The position numbers and the translations under genes were made by a program. Shown here in pieces: positions 6,963-9,101 of a stretch of 9,101 bases of DNA. The notes under the pieces were generated by a model. The model saw only the letters and a list, made by a program, of their open reading frames with translations. It made no database searches and was not told the origin of the DNA. The stretch is from assembly GCA_016790385.1 (NCBI GenBank), contig JAEUNV010000559.1:1-9101 (forward strand). Direction: 5' to 3'. Numbering within the stretch: the stretch's first letter is position 1; each line of letters opens with the position of its first letter. Origin of the DNA: Zoogloea sp. (GTDB lineage: Bacteria; Pseudomonadota; Gammaproteobacteria; Burkholderiales; Rhodocyclaceae).

Positions 6963-8324
6963 CATGCCCAGGCGTTCCAGCCGGTAGCGCAGGGACCGGA
7001 AGGTGACGCCCAGCGCGCGAGCTGCGGCAGTCCGGTTTCCGCCCGATTTTTCAAGCGCCTCCTCTATGGCATGGCGCTCGACCTCGTCGAGAAAATCCTG
7101 AAGGGGCGTTCCGCCCGGCGTCGTCGGAGCCGAATGACTGGCCTCCCCCATGTCGGCCGGGTCCAGCAGCAAATCGTCGGCCCGGATCTCGCTGCCGCTT
7201 GACAGGGCAAGGGCGCGCTCCAGGATGTTCTCGAGTTCGCGCACATTGCCCGGAAAGGAATAGGACACCAGGGCCTTCACCGCGTCCGCGCCCAGGCGCG
7301 CAATCGGCAGGCCGGAAGACTCCGCCAGCCGCGCAAGCAGGGTCTCGGCGAGGGCGGGAATATCCTCGCTGCGCTCGCGCAGGGCGGGCATGCGCAATTC
7401 GATCACGTTGAGACGATAGAAAAGATCCTGGCGGAAGCGGGCCGCCTCAACCATGGCTTTGAGATTCTGGTGGGTGGCGCTGAGGATGCGCACATCCACC
7501 GTGGTTTCCACCGTATCACCGAGCCGCCGGAACTTCTTCTCCTGAATCGCCCGAAGCAGCTTGACCTGCATGGGAAGGGGCAGATCCCCCACTTCGTCAA
7601 GAAACAGGGTGCCGCCGTGGGCGGCCTGGAAGAAGCCCTCCCGATCACTGTCGGCCCCCGTGAACGCCCCCTTGCGCGCGCCGAAGAATTCGCTTTCCAT
7701 CAGGTTCTCGGGGATCGCGCCGCAATTGACCGCCACGAAGGGGGCCGCCGCCCGCGGCCCGAGTTCATGGATCATGCGCGCGGCGCGCTCCTTGCCACTC
7801 CCCGACTCACCGGAGATGAACACCGGCGCCTGACTGCGGGCCAGCTTCTCGATCAGGGAGCGCGCCTGCACCATGGCCGGCGATTCGCCGATCAGACTGG
7901 ACGTGTCCTTGCGACCGGCGTCTTCCTTGGCCGGCACCGAAAACACCGACTTGACCAAGGCCCGCAGCTGATCGATCGAGACCGGTTTGGAAAGATAGTC
8001 GAAGGCGCCGGCCTTGAGTGCGGTAACCGCGTTGTCCATGCTGCCAAAGGCCGTGATCACCGCCACGGGCAGATCACCAATGTTCTCGGCGATGTGCCGG
8101 ACCAGTTCAAGGCCGTCACCATCGGGCAGGCGCATGTCGGTCAGGCACAGGCGGTAGCGCTTTTCGGCCAGCAGTCTGCGCGCCTCGGCCAGGGTCGCGG
8201 CACCATCGCTGGCGAGGCCCAGACGCAGCAGCGTAAGCTCCAGCAGCTCGCGAATATCGTCCTCGTCATCGACAATGAGCACGTCCGGGCCGCTCGATCG
8301 GGCTCGTCTTTCGTTCTGGATCAT
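6954..8324 (-). CDS. pilR: PilR-type sigma-54-dependent response regulator
   Basis: This 456-residue cytoplasmic activator drives sigma-54 promoters, classically the pilin gene, when phosphorylated by PilS. The receiver (13-125) has D19/D20, phospho-acceptor D63 in LTDMRLPDGDG, T91 and K113. The AAA+ domain (about 143-375) has Walker A GESGSGKE (172-179), the sigma-54 contact loop GAFTGA (219-224), Walker B GGTLFLDE (237-244) and the arginine-rich RFRQDLFYRLNV. A Fis-type helix-turn-helix (about 417-455) ends the protein. Length and wording, for example LARSQAPVFISGESGSGKE and the closing TFRSLRYRLERLG, fit PilR better than NtrC. Its ATG overlaps the pilS stop as ATGA and lacks a clear ribosome binding site, pointing to translational coupling. 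Its own stop shares one base with the start of the transporter-kinase. No pilin gene is in the window to confirm the target. Confidence 0.92.
   Translation of the reverse strand: MIQNERRARSSGPDVLIVDDEDDIRELLELTLLRLGLASDGAATLAEARRLLAEKRYRLCLTDMRLPDGDGLELVRHIAENIGDLPVAVITAFGSMDNAVTALKAGAFDYLSKPVSIDQLRALVKSVFSVPAKEDAGRKDTSSLIGESPAMVQARSLIEKLARSQAPVFISGESGSGKERAARMIHELGPRAAAPFVAVNCGAIPENLMESEFFGARKGAFTGADSDREGFFQAAHGGTLFLDEVGDLPLPMQVKLLRAIQEKKFRRLGDTVETTVDVRILSATHQNLKAMVEAARFRQDLFYRLNVIELRMPALRERSEDIPALAETLLARLAESSGLPIARLGADAVKALVSYSFPGNVRELENILERALALSSGSEIRADDLLLDPADMGEASHSAPTTPGGTPLQDFLDEVERHAIEEALEKSGGNRTAAARALGVTFRSLRYRLERLGMKE
8321..8324 (-). promoter_or_regulatory. ATGA start/stop overlap coupling pilS to pilR
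   Basis: The pilR ATG (8322-8324) and the pilS TGA (8321-8323) share bases as ATGA on the minus strand. With no good Shine-Dalgarno sequence before pilR (upstream bases GCGCAAGACC), re-initiation by ribosomes finishing pilS is the likely mode of translation. Confidence 0.7.
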
Positions 8325-9101
8325 GGTCTTGCGCGTCCGATAAGGCGGAAGTGGGCACCGCCCGCGCCGCTCGGGGCGAGTTCGAGTACGGCGCCATTGG
8401 CTTCAGCAAGCTCCCGGGCAATATAGAGGCCCAGGCCGGTGCCTTTCGAATGGGTGGTGAAGAAGGGTTCGAAAATCTGGGGGCGCAGGGCTTCCGGCAC
8501 GCCCGGCCCGTCATCCGTCACATCCATCTCGACGCGCCCCTCATCGTAGACGCGGGCGGAAATGACAACCGCATTCTTACCGCCGCTGCAATGGCGGCGC
8601 GCGTTGCCCACCAGATTCCACAGGATCTGCCGGAGATGTGCCCTATCCATGCTCAGGGCCAGTTCCGCCGGGACCCGACTCACCACCACCCCCTCCGATC
8701 CGGCCCCTTCGGCCACCAGGAATTCCTCGAGAAATTCATCCACGAAACCCGCCAGGGGCAATACCTCCGGCAAGGCCTCATCGCGCCGCCCCAGGGCCAG
8801 TACATCGCTTACCAGACGATCGATACGCTGGGCATTGTTGCCGATGATGCGGATCAGCCGCGCCTGCATCTCGCTGCGCTTCTCCTCCCGCAACAGTTCG
8901 GCGGCCTGATACACCGAGGCCAGCGGATTTCGGATCTCATGGGCGATACTGGCGGTCAGGCGCCCCAGGGCAGCCAGCTTGACCTGCTGGATCTGGCGAT
9001 GGATTCGGTCGAAATCCTCCAGGTAGATAAGGGTGTCGTTGGCCTCACCGGCGGGCAGCACGCGCACCAGCAGCATTTTGCCGCTGCCTTCGGCAAGCAG
9101 G
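8321..9101 (-). CDS. pilS: PilS-type sensor histidine kinase, C-terminal part (partial)
   Basis: The frame is open to the right edge, so the N-terminal membrane and most of the PAS region are missing; 259 residues are visible (about half of a typical PilS). Counting from the internal Met at 9076, the end of a PAS-like fold (LIYLEDFDRIHRQIQQVK) leads into HisKA with H46 in SIAHEIRNPLASV. The ATPase domain has N158 in ILWNLVGNARRH, DDGPGV (188-193), EPFFTTHSKGTGLGL and a short C-terminus. This arrangement and wording match the PilS/NtrB kinase class, and the overlapping pilR settles the pairing. It autophosphorylates and controls PilR, in Pseudomonas in response to inner-membrane pilin level. 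All catalytic residues seen are intact. The true start is outside the window; the Met at 9076 is internal. Confidence 0.9.
   Translation of the reverse strand, partial: LLAEGSGKMLLVRVLPAGEANDTLIYLEDFDRIHRQIQQVKLAALGRLTASIAHEIRNPLASVYQAAELLREEKRSEMQARLIRIIGNNAQRIDRLVSDVLALGRRDEALPEVLPLAGFVDEFLEEFLVAEGAGSEGVVVSRVPAELALSMDRAHLRQILWNLVGNARRHCSGGKNAVVISARVYDEGRVEMDVTDDGPGVPEALRPQIFEPFFTTHSKGTGLGLYIARELAEANGAVLELAPSGAGGAHFRLIGRARP

Noticed and set aside
6954..8324. Assignment of the sigma-54 activator as NtrC or as the PEP-CTERM regulator PrsR
   Set aside because: Receiver and C-terminal wording and the overlapping PilS-type kinase fit PilR best; no glnA or PrsK-like membrane kinase adjoins it in the window.

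Overview
The window is GC-rich, densely packed DNA with every supported gene on the minus strand. It is most consistent with a betaproteobacterium, perhaps Rhodocyclales-like. The reasons are the pairing of a PilS/PilR two-component system with what looks like the first gene of a PEP-CTERM/exosortase-type exopolysaccharide locus, plus codon use dominated by G/C third positions. The taxonomic call is an inference; no rRNA or other marker gene is present.

In transcription order (right to left): (1) the C-terminal part of a PilS-type sensor kinase runs off the right edge (8321-9101). (2) A complete PilR-type sigma-54 activator follows, with a 4-base ATGA overlap. (3) An unusually large chimeric receptor of about 1131 residues follows, its ATG sharing one base with the pilR stop. 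It joins an NCS1-like nucleobase/hydantoin-type transporter, an eight-cysteine cluster, two further membrane helices, a histidine kinase and a receiver. (4) A response regulator with an N-terminal receiver and a LuxR-type DNA-binding domain overlaps the receptor gene by 8 bases. These four genes look like one translationally coupled signalling operon. After a 258-base gap comes (5) kup, a potassium uptake permease, with a strong ribosome binding site that fixes its start at 2366. After a second gap of 276 bases comes (6) the N-terminus of a membrane-anchored sugar transferase, cut by the left edge.

Functionally, the right two thirds is a signalling island. PilS-PilR is the known control pair for sigma-54-dependent pilin transcription. 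Behind it sits a second complete pathway in which a transporter-like domain probably serves as the sensor, comparable in principle to CbrA and its SLC5-type domain, although here the domain resembles NCS1. Its output is probably the LuxR-type regulator. Tight coupling of the two systems suggests that nutrient sensing and type IV pilus control are expressed together. The left third (kup, then an exopolysaccharide-type glycosyltransferase) is probably separate transcription units.

The two intergenic gaps contain short hairpins and palindromes but no convincing promoter, terminator or RNA gene. No mobile element, CRISPR array, tRNA or rRNA was seen.
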